Shown piece after piece: positions 6,701-7,070 of a DNA stretch of 7,070 bases. A program made the position numbers and the translations under genes. Under the pieces are notes generated by a model. That model did no database searches. It had not been told where the DNA came from and saw nothing but the letters and a program-made list of their open reading frames with translations. The DNA comes from an uncultured bacterium (lineage in GTDB: Bacteria > Planctomycetota > UBA8108): NCBI GenBank assembly GCA_913050545.1, contig CAJWZY010000111.1:1-7070 (forward strand), given 5' to 3'. Numbering within the stretch: position 1 is the first letter of the stretch; each line of letters opens with the position of its first letter.

Positions 6701-6759
6701 AATACTTCGTTTCCGCCTTGTTTTATCGAACCCTTGTCATAAATTGATTGTTTTGCCAT
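6698..6759 (-). pseudogene. Start of a gene cut off at the S41 junction
   Basis: ATG at 6759 opens a frame reading MAKQSIYDKGSIKQGGNEVF, about 20 plausible residues. It then runs out of frame into the S41 coding sequence and stays open as meaningless translation to 6334. AAGGA at 6775-6771 gives an 11-base spacing. It follows the tape-measure-like gene by 31 bases on the same strand, as the next gene of a phage tail module would. The family is not recognised. The natural reading is the 5' end of a gene whose remainder was replaced by the S41 fragment. Confidence 0.4.
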
Positions 6760-6770
6760 CTTCTATTATA

Positions 6771-6775
6771 TCCTT
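6771..6775 (-). promoter_or_regulatory. AAGGA ribosome binding site with TATAAT beside it
   Basis: On the minus strand AAGGA is followed at once by TATAAT (6770-6765) and, 11 bases after AAGGA, by ATG at 6759. The AAGGA is a plausible if distant Shine-Dalgarno sequence for the cut-off gene. The TATAAT has no partner -35 box and lies too close to the start to be convincing as a promoter. Confidence 0.35.
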
Positions 6776-6790
6776 ATTTAAAATCGTTTA

Positions 6791-7070
6791 CTATTTTTTC
6801 CACAGTAAGCCACCCGGCCTCTGTTCTTCTACTATAGTCTGAAGAACCACCCCCTGCATGAGCTCTGCAAATTGTTCGTTTCTTTCTTCGTCTTCCGCGC
6901 CCTTGTCATCATCGTCCTCTCCCTCCGTTGAGGTGTCTGTCTCAGATGACGCCGAGCCGTCCTTAGCTATGTTAACAGTTACCGAAACATTATTTGTTAT
7001 TTCTTGGTTTACATCACCCCCAGCGGTATCTCGCGTTTCCCCGGCGTCCTTGCCAAGCGCCTTTTCTCTG
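6791..7070 (-). CDS. C-terminus of a probable phage tail tape-measure protein (partial)
   Basis: An open frame enters from the right edge (first full codon 7069-7067) and ends with TAG at 6793-6791, giving 92 residues with no start inside the window. The order is a short basic/polar stretch, a beta-like TNNVSVTVNIAKDGS segment, a strongly acidic Ser/Thr/Asp/Glu linker (EGEDDDDKGAEDEE), then a helix ending LMQGVVLQTIVEEQRPGGLLWKK. A strand of the form NNVSVTVN, a disordered linker and a final helix with (K/Q/S)RPGG(I/L)L is a pattern known from the C-termini of tailed-phage tape-measure proteins, which set tail length and are cleaved or chaperoned at this end. The call rests on that short motif. 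Codons such as ATA, GTA, ACA and AGA are more frequent than in neighbouring host genes, in keeping with foreign origin. Confidence 0.45.
   Translation of the reverse strand, partial: REKALGKDAGETRDTAGGDVNQEITNNVSVTVNIAKDGSASSETDTSTEGEDDDDKGAEDEERNEQFAELMQGVVLQTIVEEQRPGGLLWKK

Noticed and set aside
6334..6759. 141-codon minus-strand frame treated as one protein
   Set aside because: Only the first 20 or so codons precede the junction; the rest is an out-of-frame reading of the S41 coding sequence. Only the start is annotated.

Overview
The window looks like chromosome from a GC-rich planctomycete-type bacterium, with a piece of phage-like DNA at its right edge. The host assignment is an inference. 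It rests on a cysteine-type S1 sulfatase and on a large exported protein whose N-terminus has the paired calcium-loop (dockerin-like) module ending in a Pro-rich tail, a style common in Planctomycetota surface and secreted proteins. No rRNA, tRNA, CRISPR array or complete insertion sequence was seen.

Layout, left to right. Positions 1-1389 (+) hold a sulfatase that lacks its N-terminus because the window starts inside it. It converges, across 30 bases, on a minus-strand group read from 2799 down to 1420: a J-domain-like protein whose HPD motif is changed to HAP, a possible 49-codon ORF joined to it by a TGATG stop/start overlap, and a Maf-family nucleotide pyrophosphatase with an extra Cys-rich tail. 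A 222-base divergent intergenic region (2800-3021) with GC-rich inverted repeats follows. It leads into a 1005-residue exported protein (3022-6039, +). That protein has a signal peptide, a dockerin-like module and Fn3/Ig-like segments. The rest resembles a two-part BPI/TULIP-like lipid-binding protein, with a jelly-roll domain apparently inserted into the second part.

The large gene converges, with a 10-base gap, on the C-terminal half of an S41-family protease (6050-6700, -). Around 6700-6730 the S41 homology stops abruptly. The next 90 bases are only about 30% GC (27 of 90 by hand count). Beyond them, an open reading frame comes in from the right edge (7070 down to 6791, -) whose end resembles the C-terminus of a phage tail tape-measure protein. 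A short gene start at 6759 lies between them and runs out of frame into the S41 remnant. This is either a real rearrangement or insertion scar, or a chimeric assembly join.

The genes do not form one clear pathway. The sulfatase and the large exported protein fit an extracytoplasmic lifestyle of sulfated-glycan use and surface or envelope proteins. The Maf/J-like pair is cytoplasmic housekeeping. The most unusual item is the BPI-like multidomain protein. The most informative structural signal is the S41/phage junction.
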